Assembly: GCA_009784995.1 (NCBI GenBank)
Contig: WQXE01000091.1
Coordinates: 1-7,424 of the forward strand
Origin: Treponema sp.
GTDB taxonomy: Bacteria; Spirochaetota; Spirochaetia; Treponematales; Breznakiellaceae
Direction of reading: 5' to 3'
DNA length: 7,424 nucleotides
The position numbers and the translations under genes are program-made. Positions within the stretch are counted from its first letter, which is position 1. Each line of letters begins with the position of its first letter. The notes beneath the pieces were generated by a model that worked only from the letters and a program-made list of their open reading frames with translations, made no database searches and was not told the DNA's origin. Positions 1 through 6,343 of this stretch are shown here, one piece after another.

Positions 1-2183
1 ATTATTTTTTCATAATTTAAAGGATTAATAAAACGCAGATCCATTACTTCTACAGAAAGACCATATTGGTTTTCCAGTTTTTTCGCGGCTTCCATTACAG
101 GGTATAAAGTAGCGCCTAATGTCGCTATTGTAAGATCGTTTCCTTGTTTGCGTATAACGGGCTCGCCTTCAGGTATTTCATAGTAATTTTCCGGTACGCC
201 GTTTTTTTCAAATTGTTCGCTTATATCGTACAATAATTGGCTTTCATAAAAAATAACGGGGTCTGTGCCACGCAAAGCAAGATTTAACATTCCTTTCGCG
301 TCATAAGGAGTAGCGGGAAAATACGATTTTAAACCCGGTATATGAGCTGTAATCGCGGACCAGTCCTGGCTGTGCTGAGCGCCGTATTTGTTGCCGACAG
401 AAACACGAATAACCAAAGGCATGGTTAAAAGACCTGCGGACATTGATTGCCACTTGGAAGCCTGGTTAAAAATTTCATCACCCGCGCGTCCCATAAAATC
501 GCAGTACATAAGTTCTACAACGGCTCTGCCTCCTGATAATGCGTAACCGACACCAGCTCCAACTATCGCGCCTTCGGAAATTGGACTGTTAAACAAGCGG
601 TTATACGGTAAAAGTTCTGTAAGCCCGCGGTAAACCGCGAAAGCGCCGCCCCAATCGCGGTTTTCTTCGCCCCATGCTGCCATAGTTGGGTCAATTGTAA
701 AACGGTGAAGCATCGCTTCGAATAACGCGTCACGGTACTGGAATGTTTTATTTTTGGAAACAGGTTTTCCTTCCGCGTCAAATCCGTAACGGATTTTTCC
801 GGCAAGAGCTTTTACTCGCGGGTTTTCCTCTACAGGCTGCAACAATTCCGGCTGGCAATCATCAAATTTTTCTACACTTTTATTTGAATACATCACAGAT
901 TCGATAAAAGCTCCTGTCAAACGAGGTGAAACATCATCGTTAACCGCGAGTTTTACAACTTCTAAAAGTTTGGTTTGAATACTTTCGCGTAACAAATCAA
1001 GTTCTGTTTTAGATGTTATTTTATTTTCTATTAAGTATGTTCCATATTCTTCGATCGAATCTTCTTCCTGCCAAAGTTTAACTTCTTCCGGTGTTCTGTA
1101 ACTTGAAGCGTCAGAAGGAGAGTGACCTGAAATACGATATGTAAGTGTATCAAGAAGGACAGGACCTTTACCTTCAAGCAAAATCGCTTTTTTACGGTTT
1201 ATCGCATCCGCTACAGCGAGGGGATTGTAACCGTCTACACGTTCTGTGTGCATGTTTTCAGGGTTTACTCCGGCTCCTACACGAGCCATAATTCCGTAAC
1301 CCATTGTTTCCCCCGATGTCTGACCGCCCATGCCGTAAAAATTATTAAAAAAGTTAAAAAGTATCGGAGGAGCTCCGCCCATATCTTTGTCCCAAAGATT
1401 GCGGTATTGATCCATTGCAGATAACATCATCGCTTCCCACACAGGACCGCATCCCATTGACGCGTCTCCAATATTAGCGATAACGATGCCGTTCTTTTTA
1501 TTGATTCGTTTGTAAAGCGCGGAACCCGCCGCTATGTCGGCAGAACCGCCGACAATAGCGTTATTGGGCATCGAGCCGAACGGAGGGAAAAAAGCGTGCA
1601 TTGAACCGCCAAGCCCGCGGTTAAAACCAGCCTTGCGCGCGAAGATTTCAGCTAACGTGCCGTACAGGATAAAATTTTCGCCTAAGTCCCGTATATTTTT
1701 GTATTTAATTTTTTCCGCGATATTTAATGTTTCACCGTCTAAAAAGGTTTTCATTATTTCTTCAAGCTTTTTTTCGCCTTCATTATTTTGTGAAGTATTT
1801 TTATTGGTCAATTGCCAAAGAGCGGAAAAACATTTGGCGATAATTTCGCCATGACTGCGATGGCTGCCGAAAATATAGTCATCGGTTGTAAGGTTTAAAC
1901 ATTGTCCGACCGCAGACGCTTCCTGTCCCATTGAAAGATGAGCAGGACCTTTGTGATTGTATTCGATGCCGTTCCAAACACCTTGTGTTTTATAGGTGTT
2001 TAACATCGATTCAAATTCACGAATCACAGCCATGTCGTACCAGATTTGTACAAGTCTTTCTTTTCCGTACAGTTCCAGTTCTTTTTTAAAATCAGATTTA
2101 TATTGATTGATTGGTATATCATTAATTTTTAGAATTTGCGGCTTACGCACTTCTTTTGGATCTACAATAATTGACTTTGGCAT
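1..2183 (-). CDS. Fused 2-oxoacid dehydrogenase E1 alpha/beta (thiamine-diphosphate decarboxylase), C-terminus cut by window
   Basis: This enzyme decarboxylates a 2-oxoacid on thiamine diphosphate and passes the acyl group to the lipoyl arm of E2. I read the frame from ATG at 2183 to the window edge: 727 codons with no stop or frameshift. The alpha half holds GPAHLSMGQEAS (79-90), HRSHGE (108-113), GLGGSMH (190-196), the ThDP/Mg site GDAS (239-242) with NN (280-281), and a YRISGHSPSD loop (349-358). After a linker, the beta half begins near 480 and holds GEEN (505-508), SPISEG with the expected cofactor Glu537, and GAQHSQDW (601-608). Most E1 enzymes are separate alpha and beta chains; fused forms are known and run to about 800 residues, so about 100 are missing here. 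The start is set by AGGAGA four bases upstream. It is the last of three genes, 8 bases after E3. Pyruvate versus branched-chain substrate is undecided. Confidence 0.93.
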   Translation of the reverse strand, partial: MPKSIIVDPKEVRKPQILKINDIPINQYKSDFKKELELYGKERLVQIWYDMAVIREFESMLNTYKTQGVWNGIEYNHKGPAHLSMGQEASAVGQCLNLTTDDYIFGSHRSHGEIIAKCFSALWQLTNKNTSQNNEGEKKLEEIMKTFLDGETLNIAEKIKYKNIRDLGENFILYGTLAEIFARKAGFNRGLGGSMHAFFPPFGSMPNNAIVGGSADIAAGSALYKRINKKNGIVIANIGDASMGCGPVWEAMMLSAMDQYRNLWDKDMGGAPPILFNFFNNFYGMGGQTSGETMGYGIMARVGAGVNPENMHTERVDGYNPLAVADAINRKKAILLEGKGPVLLDTLTYRISGHSPSDASSYRTPEEVKLWQEEDSIEEYGTYLIENKITSKTELDLLRESIQTKLLEVVKLAVNDDVSPRLTGAFIESVMYSNKSVEKFDDCQPELLQPVEENPRVKALAGKIRYGFDAEGKPVSKNKTFQYRDALFEAMLHRFTIDPTMAAWGEENRDWGGAFAVYRGLTELLPYNRLFNSPISEGAIVGAGVGYALSGGRAVVELMYCDFMGRAGDEIFNQASKWQSMSAGLLTMPLVIRVSVGNKYGAQHSQDWSAITAHIPGLKSYFPATPYDAKGMLNLALRGTDPVIFYESQLLYDISEQFEKNGVPENYYEIPEGEPVIRKQGNDLTIATLGATLYPVMEAAKKLENQYGLSVEVMDLRFINPLNYEKI

Positions 2184-2187
2184 GATC

Positions 2188-2193
2188 TCTCCT
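2188..2193 (-). promoter_or_regulatory. Ribosome binding site of the E1 gene
   Basis: AGGAGA on the minus strand lies four bases before the E1 ATG and overlaps the TAG stop of the E3 gene. The arrangement suggests translational coupling of E3 and E1, and it fixes the E1 start. Confidence 0.8.
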
Positions 2194-3610
2194 ATAGGTC
2201 CCACATCACATCACGTATAAGTTCACTCACAGTAGGATGCGGGAAAATTAATTGTTTAACATCTTCTATTCTAAATTCCTGTTCTATTAAAGCCGCGGCA
2301 CCCCAGATAAACTCAGGAGCATAAGCGCCTACAGCATGAACACCAAGTATACGGCGGTTTGACGCATCAGTTATTACTTTTACAGAACCGGGGGAAGTAA
2401 AAGAATTTTCCGCGACAAATCTCCCTGACATTTTCATTGGAAGACTTGCTTTTAAAATTTTTATTCCTTTTTCATTTGCTTCTTGTTCTGTTATACCAAC
2501 ACCCGCCGCTTCTGTAATTCCATAGACAGCCCAGGGAATAGCGTTATAACGCATTCGGTTCTGCGAATTATTAGTATTGCCGCTTAGGTACGATGTAATA
2601 TCAGCGGCTGCAACTTCACCCATTCGGTACGCGCAGTGGGCTAAAAGACTTTTTCCTGTTACATCGCCCGCAGCCCAGATGCCAGGAATATTGGTTCGCG
2701 TAAAATCGTCAACTAACACCTTGCCTTTATTAATGTCGATACCCGCAGCCTGCGCTCCCCAGTCTTCGATTACAGGTTTTCTGCCGACAGCAAGTAAAAC
2801 AAGATCGCTTTCTATTTTTTCCTGTTTCCCGTCTTTTGTTGTGTAATGTGTCGAAGCTCCTTCAAGTTTTTCTACTTTACAGCCAAGTTTAAAATTTACG
2901 TCATTTAACGCGCGGCGTAAGACGGGAGCTAATTCATTGTCCATAAAAGGAATTATTTCGTTCATCATTTCAATTACAGTTACCTGTGTACCAAGCGCGG
3001 AAAACAAAGCCGCGAATTCTATACCGATAACGCCGCCGCCGATTATCGTAAGTTTTTTTGGTACGTTTTTTATTTCTAAAAGGGTAGTGGAGTCCACTAC
3101 TGATTTATTATCTTTTACACCGGGTATAGCTGGTATAACAGAAACAGAACCCGCGCATACAAGAATTGTTTTTGCTTCGTGTATAGTTTCTTTTTCATTT
3201 GTTGTTACTTTTACTTTTGCGTGTTTTTCGCCGGAAGGCGCGTATAAAATCTCCGCCTTACCATTGAGTACTTCTACTCCGGAATGTTTCATTTGACTTT
3301 TTATGCCGCTTCGCAGTTTGGAAACAACTTCGTTTTTCCAGTTTTGAATCGCAGCCCAGTCAAAAGTAACATTTTCGGCTGTTACCCCAAACTTTTTAGC
3401 TTCTTTCGCGTGAACATAATGTTTTGCAGAATTAAGTAAAGTTTTAGTTGGAATACAGCCGGCATTAAGACAGGTGCCGCCCATGTTTTGCTGTTCTATT
3501 AGAAGAACTTTTCCAGACAGACTTTTGTCTGTTGCCAATCGTTGTGCCGCGAGATAACCCGCGGGACCGCCGCCTATTATAATTGTATCGTATATTATCG
3601 TATCTTGCAT
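2192..3610 (-). CDS. lpdA: Dihydrolipoyl dehydrogenase (E3)
   Basis: This cytoplasmic flavoenzyme reoxidises the dihydrolipoyl group of E2 and reduces NAD+. At 472 residues it has the normal length. It shows the N-terminal FAD fold GGGPAGY (13-19) with Glu38 for the ribose, and the redox-active disulfide motif GGTCLNAGCIPTK (Cys46, Cys51). The NAD-binding fold is GGGVIGIE (190-197), ending in Glu213. The second FAD motif is GIWAAGD (309-315). The C-terminal dimer-interface catalytic pair HPTVSE gives His458 and Glu463. No key residue is missing and it has no fused lipoyl domain. The start ATG at 3610 follows AAGGA by six bases. The gene sits between E2 (9-base gap) and E1 (8-base gap), so it is very likely dedicated to this complex, although an E3 may also serve other complexes or a glycine cleavage system. 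Confidence 0.96.
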   Translation of the reverse strand: MQDTIIYDTIIIGGGPAGYLAAQRLATDKSLSGKVLLIEQQNMGGTCLNAGCIPTKTLLNSAKHYVHAKEAKKFGVTAENVTFDWAAIQNWKNEVVSKLRSGIKSQMKHSGVEVLNGKAEILYAPSGEKHAKVKVTTNEKETIHEAKTILVCAGSVSVIPAIPGVKDNKSVVDSTTLLEIKNVPKKLTIIGGGVIGIEFAALFSALGTQVTVIEMMNEIIPFMDNELAPVLRRALNDVNFKLGCKVEKLEGASTHYTTKDGKQEKIESDLVLLAVGRKPVIEDWGAQAAGIDINKGKVLVDDFTRTNIPGIWAAGDVTGKSLLAHCAYRMGEVAAADITSYLSGNTNNSQNRMRYNAIPWAVYGITEAAGVGITEQEANEKGIKILKASLPMKMSGRFVAENSFTSPGSVKVITDASNRRILGVHAVGAYAPEFIWGAAALIEQEFRIEDVKQLIFPHPTVSELIRDVMWDL

Positions 3611-3616
3611 ATTTAT

Positions 3617-3621
3617 TCCTT
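3617..3621 (-). promoter_or_regulatory. Ribosome binding site of lpdA
   Basis: AAGGA on the minus strand lies six bases before the lpdA ATG and overlaps the TAA stop of the E2 gene at 3620-3622, again suggesting coupled translation. Confidence 0.7.
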
Positions 3622-4945
3622 ATCCTTCAACAATTAATTGATCAATATTTGCAACTGCGTCGCAAAGCGCTTTTAAAAAACGCGCCGCGGGAGCGCCGTC
3701 TACTACCTGATGATTAATCGTTAAACTAAAACCAATATAAGGATCAAAATTACAGCAATTATTATTTAATTCGGATGTAACTGGTTTCATTTCTATGCCG
3801 CATACTCCAAGTATGGAAATTTCCGGTATGTTAAGTACAGGAGTAAAGTTTGTAATGCCAAGACTTCCAAGATTGGTAACAGTAAATGTTGAGCCGGAAA
3901 GTTCATCTGGTTTTATTGAGCTATTTTGGCAAGCTGCCGCAAGCCGTTTTGATTCTGTAGAAATTTCGGCTAATGATAAAAGATTGATATTTCGTATAAC
4001 AGGAACCATAAGTCCTTTTGGCGTATCTACCGCGCTTCCCAAATGTATTTTATTAAATGTTTTTATAATGTCACCTGTTTTGTGAGCGTTCATGTATAAA
4101 AAGTTTGGAAGGGTGCGGGATACCGCGAAAAGAATTAAATCGTTTACAGTTATTTTACTTTCTGATGATTTCATTTTTACGCGAATATCTTGCAATTTGG
4201 AGACATTGGCGGACGCGTTAAGCGTAAATTGAGCTGTTTCTGCCAATGATTTTAACATGCGATCAGAAATAACTTTGCGAACACCTTTAATTGGAGTTTC
4301 GGTATAATCATCAGACGCAGTTAATTGTGAATTTGGTGTTTCAGCAATATCTTGCAAGGTAATTCTTCCATTTAAACCTGTTCCTTCCCGCGGAATATTT
4401 CCTGCTACAGCGGTTTTTGCGGCAGCTGTTAGTGCAGGTCTGTTTTCAAGGGTCGCTTTCACATCACGCTCGATAATGCGCCCCTCGGGACCAGAGCCTG
4501 CGAGTGTATCGATGGAAAGAGCCTCTTTTTCAGCAAGGTTTTTCGCTCTTGGAGAAATGCCTTTATTAGAATTTATATCACACGGGGGCACGGAGACACG
4601 GAGGTTTTGGGTAGTTGAAGTACATTCTTCTTCCCTTTGCGTCTTTGCGCCTTTGCGAGAGGTATTATCAATTGAATTTTTTTCAATTAAAGTTTGCCAG
4701 TTTTCACCGGGAGAACCAATTACCGCGATTGGCGCCAGGACAGGTACATCGTCTCCGGCGTTATGTAAAATCTTTAAAACTGTCCCATCGTCTCCGGCTG
4801 GAATTTCAAATGTCGCTTTATCAGTCTCTACTTCGCATACTATCGTTTCGTTTGTTACCTGATCGCCTTCATTTACTTTCCAATCAACGATAATACATGA
4901 TTCAACCGTATTTCCCTGCCGAGGCATTATTAGAATAAACGCCAT
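3620..4945 (-). CDS. 2-oxoacid dehydrogenase dihydrolipoyl acyltransferase (E2)
   Basis: This is the core of the complex: it carries the acyl group on lipoate and transfers it to CoA. The 441 residues divide as follows. A lipoyl domain occupies 1-80, with the lipoylated lysine in ETDKATF (Lys43). A linker occupies about 83-129. A peripheral subunit-binding domain covers 130-167 (SPRAKNLAEKE ... GSGPEGRIIERDV). A second, shortened copy of that domain lies at about 171-202 (GTGLNGRITLQDI). The catalytic domain covers about 212-441 and ends with the active-site motif HQVVDGA (His412, Asp416). The linker holds a translated repeat element at residues 96-123 (see the repeat entry). It is the first gene of the operon; the ATG at 4945 follows GAGGAGA closely. 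Acetyl versus branched-chain specificity cannot be told from these motifs. Confidence 0.94.
   Translation of the reverse strand: MAFILIMPRQGNTVESCIIVDWKVNEGDQVTNETIVCEVETDKATFEIPAGDDGTVLKILHNAGDDVPVLAPIAVIGSPGENWQTLIEKNSIDNTSRKGAKTQREEECTSTTQNLRVSVPPCDINSNKGISPRAKNLAEKEALSIDTLAGSGPEGRIIERDVKATLENRPALTAAAKTAVAGNIPREGTGLNGRITLQDIAETPNSQLTASDDYTETPIKGVRKVISDRMLKSLAETAQFTLNASANVSKLQDIRVKMKSSESKITVNDLILFAVSRTLPNFLYMNAHKTGDIIKTFNKIHLGSAVDTPKGLMVPVIRNINLLSLAEISTESKRLAAACQNSSIKPDELSGSTFTVTNLGSLGITNFTPVLNIPEISILGVCGIEMKPVTSELNNNCCNFDPYIGFSLTINHQVVDGAPAARFLKALCDAVANIDQLIVEG
4579..4660. repeat. Short dispersed-type repeat element inserted in frame in the E2 linker
   Basis: Two 24-base arms (4581-4604 and 4634-4657) flank a 29-base centre. 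On the E2 sense strand the upstream arm is three 8-base units, CGCAAAGG, CGCAAAGA, CGCAAAGG. The downstream arm is also three 8-base units, CTCCGTGT, CTCCGTGC, CCCCGTGT. The arms are degenerate inverted copies: aligned, 14 of 24 positions match and all ten mismatches are transitions. E2 residues 96-123 are encoded by it (RKGAKTQREEE, then NLRVSVPPCD). From memory, not searched, peptides of this style turn up in translations from many unrelated bacteria, marking a dispersed non-coding repeat family. No flanking direct repeat is clear, so the ends are approximate. Confidence 0.75.
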
Positions 4946-4948
4946 GAT

Positions 4949-4955
4949 TCTCCTC
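4949..4955 (-). promoter_or_regulatory. Ribosome binding site of the E2 gene
   Basis: GAGGAGA on the minus strand lies three bases before the E2 ATG. It is a strong Shine-Dalgarno at a short spacing and supports the start at 4945. Confidence 0.75.
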
Positions 4956-4965
4956 TATAGAATAT

Positions 4966-4971
4966 ATTATA
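4966..4971 (-). promoter_or_regulatory. Putative -10 box of the E2-E3-E1 operon
   Basis: The minus strand reads TATAAT here, a perfect sigma-70 -10 consensus. It would place the transcription start near 4959 and give a leader of about 14 bases that contains the Shine-Dalgarno. No convincing -35 is seen: TTACAT at 4987-4992 is a weak match with a 15-base spacer. The whole region is AT-rich, so a chance match is possible. Confidence 0.4.
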
Positions 4972-4982
4972 ATATTTCTCGA

Positions 4983-4998
4983 TATAATGTAATATAAT
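4983..4998 (+). promoter_or_regulatory. Putative -10 boxes for the PHP gene, two overlapping choices
   Basis: TATAAT occurs at 4983-4988 and again at 4993-4998. Starts about seven bases downstream would fall near 4995 or on the 5003-5006 ATG codons. The messenger would then have a leader of at most about eight bases, or none. No good -35 hexamer is visible. The two boxes lie in an imperfect palindrome, 4981-5001 (GATAT...ATATC), which could instead be an operator or just AT-rich sequence. Confidence 0.35.
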
Positions 4999-5002
4999 AT
5001 CA

Positions 5003-6343
5003 ATGATGGATTACTTAAGTGTGATAAATGACCAAAATAAAAGTTCTGAAGAACGTCTGGAATCTCTTCGCAATTGGCGAAAAACCGGTAATAATAATGA
5101 TTTATCAAAAAAAAATAGCGAAGTAAACAATCATATTCACACAATTTATAGTTTTAGCCCATATACACCTACAATGGCGGCTTTACAGGCTTTTAATTGC
5201 GGGTTATGCGCCGCGGGATCTGTTGACCACGATTCAATTGCCGCCGCGCCGGAATTACTTGAGACTTGCGCTATTTTGGGAATCGGCGGCTGTGTAGGTT
5301 TTGAAGTACGGGTAAGTTTTAAGAATTTTAAAGATAGAAAAATGAATAACCCCGATTCGCGAGGGTTGGTATATATGACAGTTCAGGGAATACCTAAACC
5401 TGCCATTTCAAAAGCCGAGGATTTTTTAAAACCGATAAGGGAACAAAGGCTTAAGCGTACAAAAGCTATGACAGTTTCAGCTAACGTTTTATTAAAGGAA
5501 GCCGGCTTTGAAGAAATTGATTTTGAAAATGATATTATAAATCAGTCTAAGTACTTAGAGGGCGGTGGAATTACAGAAAGGCATTTGTTGGCTGCGGCGG
5601 CGAGAAAAATAATTAAAAAATTCGGGAAGGGTAAGCAGCTTATTGAAGGATTAAATGCTAAAATGGGTATAACGATACAGCCTAAGTTAGCCGCCTTACT
5701 TTCAGATTCAGAAAATCCTCATTATTTATATGACTTATTGGGAGTTTTAAAAACAGAATTTCTTCCCGGTATTTTTATCCAGCCTGATGAAAACGAATGT
5801 TTACCGGCAACTGATGTAACGGCATTCGCGGATTCTATTGGCGCTATTCCAGCTTACGCGTATTTGGGAGATGTGGGCGAATCTCCAACAGGCGATAAAA
5901 AAACTGAAAAATTTGAAGATGATTTTATCGAAGAACTCTTTAATGAAATTTCCAGTTTGAATTACAAGGCGATTACTTATATGCCGCCTCGCAATACTAT
6001 TGAGCAGCTGCAAAATGTTCAAAGGTTATGCCGTGAATTTAATTTTATGGAAATATCCGGCGTTGATATAAATAATTCACGTCAGTCTTTTAATAACCCT
6101 GAAGTTATGAAAGATGAGTTTCGCCATTTACTGGATACAACATGGGCGTTAATCGCTCACGAACGTCTCGCCAGTATCGATAAATGTTTTGGGCTTTTTT
6201 CTAAAGGTAATCCGCTTGAATCACTGGAATTAAAAGAAAGGTTAATCGCTTACGCGACGTTTGGTAAAATATTAAATTTACATTCTCCTGATGAATCCGC
6301 TTATGAAATCACGCGGGAAATACAAAAAGGAAGGTTAGTATGA
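5003..6343 (+). CDS. PHP-domain metal-dependent hydrolase, substrate unknown
   Basis: PHP proteins hydrolyse phosphate esters with a cluster of two or three metal ions. In this 446-residue cytoplasmic protein the N-terminal metal ligands are clear: HIH (44-46), followed by SFSPYTP, then DHDS (75-78) and Glu101 in GFEV. A central insertion of roughly 180 residues contains GGGITERHL (187-195). The fold resumes near 280, where the usual AHP histidine motif reads AYLGD (286-290). The last ligand motif is GVDIN (353-357, Asp355). The length is much greater than a minimal PHP domain. The start may be ATG 5003 or ATG 5006. No Shine-Dalgarno precedes either, so translation may be leaderless. The gene overlaps the downstream dehydrogenase by 4 bases, so the two probably act in one pathway. 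Sugar phosphatase or nucleotidase activity is possible; I do not recognise a named gene. Confidence 0.85.
   Translation: MMDYLSVINDQNKSSEERLESLRNWRKTGNNNDLSKKNSEVNNHIHTIYSFSPYTPTMAALQAFNCGLCAAGSVDHDSIAAAPELLETCAILGIGGCVGFEVRVSFKNFKDRKMNNPDSRGLVYMTVQGIPKPAISKAEDFLKPIREQRLKRTKAMTVSANVLLKEAGFEEIDFENDIINQSKYLEGGGITERHLLAAAARKIIKKFGKGKQLIEGLNAKMGITIQPKLAALLSDSENPHYLYDLLGVLKTEFLPGIFIQPDENECLPATDVTAFADSIGAIPAYAYLGDVGESPTGDKKTEKFEDDFIEELFNEISSLNYKAITYMPPRNTIEQLQNVQRLCREFNFMEISGVDINNSRQSFNNPEVMKDEFRHLLDTTWALIAHERLASIDKCFGLFSKGNPLESLELKERLIAYATFGKILNLHSPDESAYEITREIQKGRLV
6328..6334 (+). promoter_or_regulatory. Ribosome binding site of the SDR gene
   Basis: AGGAAGG, inside the end of the PHP gene, lies five bases before ATG 6340. 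It supports this upstream start and hence the long N-terminal extension of the dehydrogenase. Confidence 0.8.

Noticed and set aside
563..805. Minus-strand frame of 80 codons within the E1 gene
   Set aside because: It is an out-of-frame shadow on the same strand as E1; the E1 frame is continuous here and carries the beta-subunit motifs.
1534..1854. Plus-strand open frame of 106 codons opposite the E1 gene
   Set aside because: It lies wholly antisense to conserved E1 motifs, its translation matches no family I know and it has no clear ribosome binding site.
1..2183. Possible frameshift or pseudogene in E1
   Set aside because: I translated the frame line by line from 2183 to the window edge; it stays open with alpha and beta motifs in order, and is merely truncated by the window.
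2577..3296. Plus-strand open frames opposite lpdA (2577-2846, 2937-3296)
   Set aside because: These are mirror frames of a well-conserved gene with composition dictated by the opposite strand.
4579..4660. CRISPR array or tandem repeat locus
   Set aside because: The units are only 8 bases, three per arm, without spacers; the arms are inverted relative to each other and lie inside an expressed gene.
4476..4893. Plus-strand frames across the repeat in E2, one of 128 codons
   Set aside because: They are antisense to E2 and exist because the repeat is stop-poor; there is no start signal or domain.
4902..5144. Minus-strand frame spanning the divergent promoter
   Set aside because: It overlaps the starts of two solid genes and the promoter region; Tyr/Phe/Ile-rich translation is typical of AT-rich non-coding sequence.
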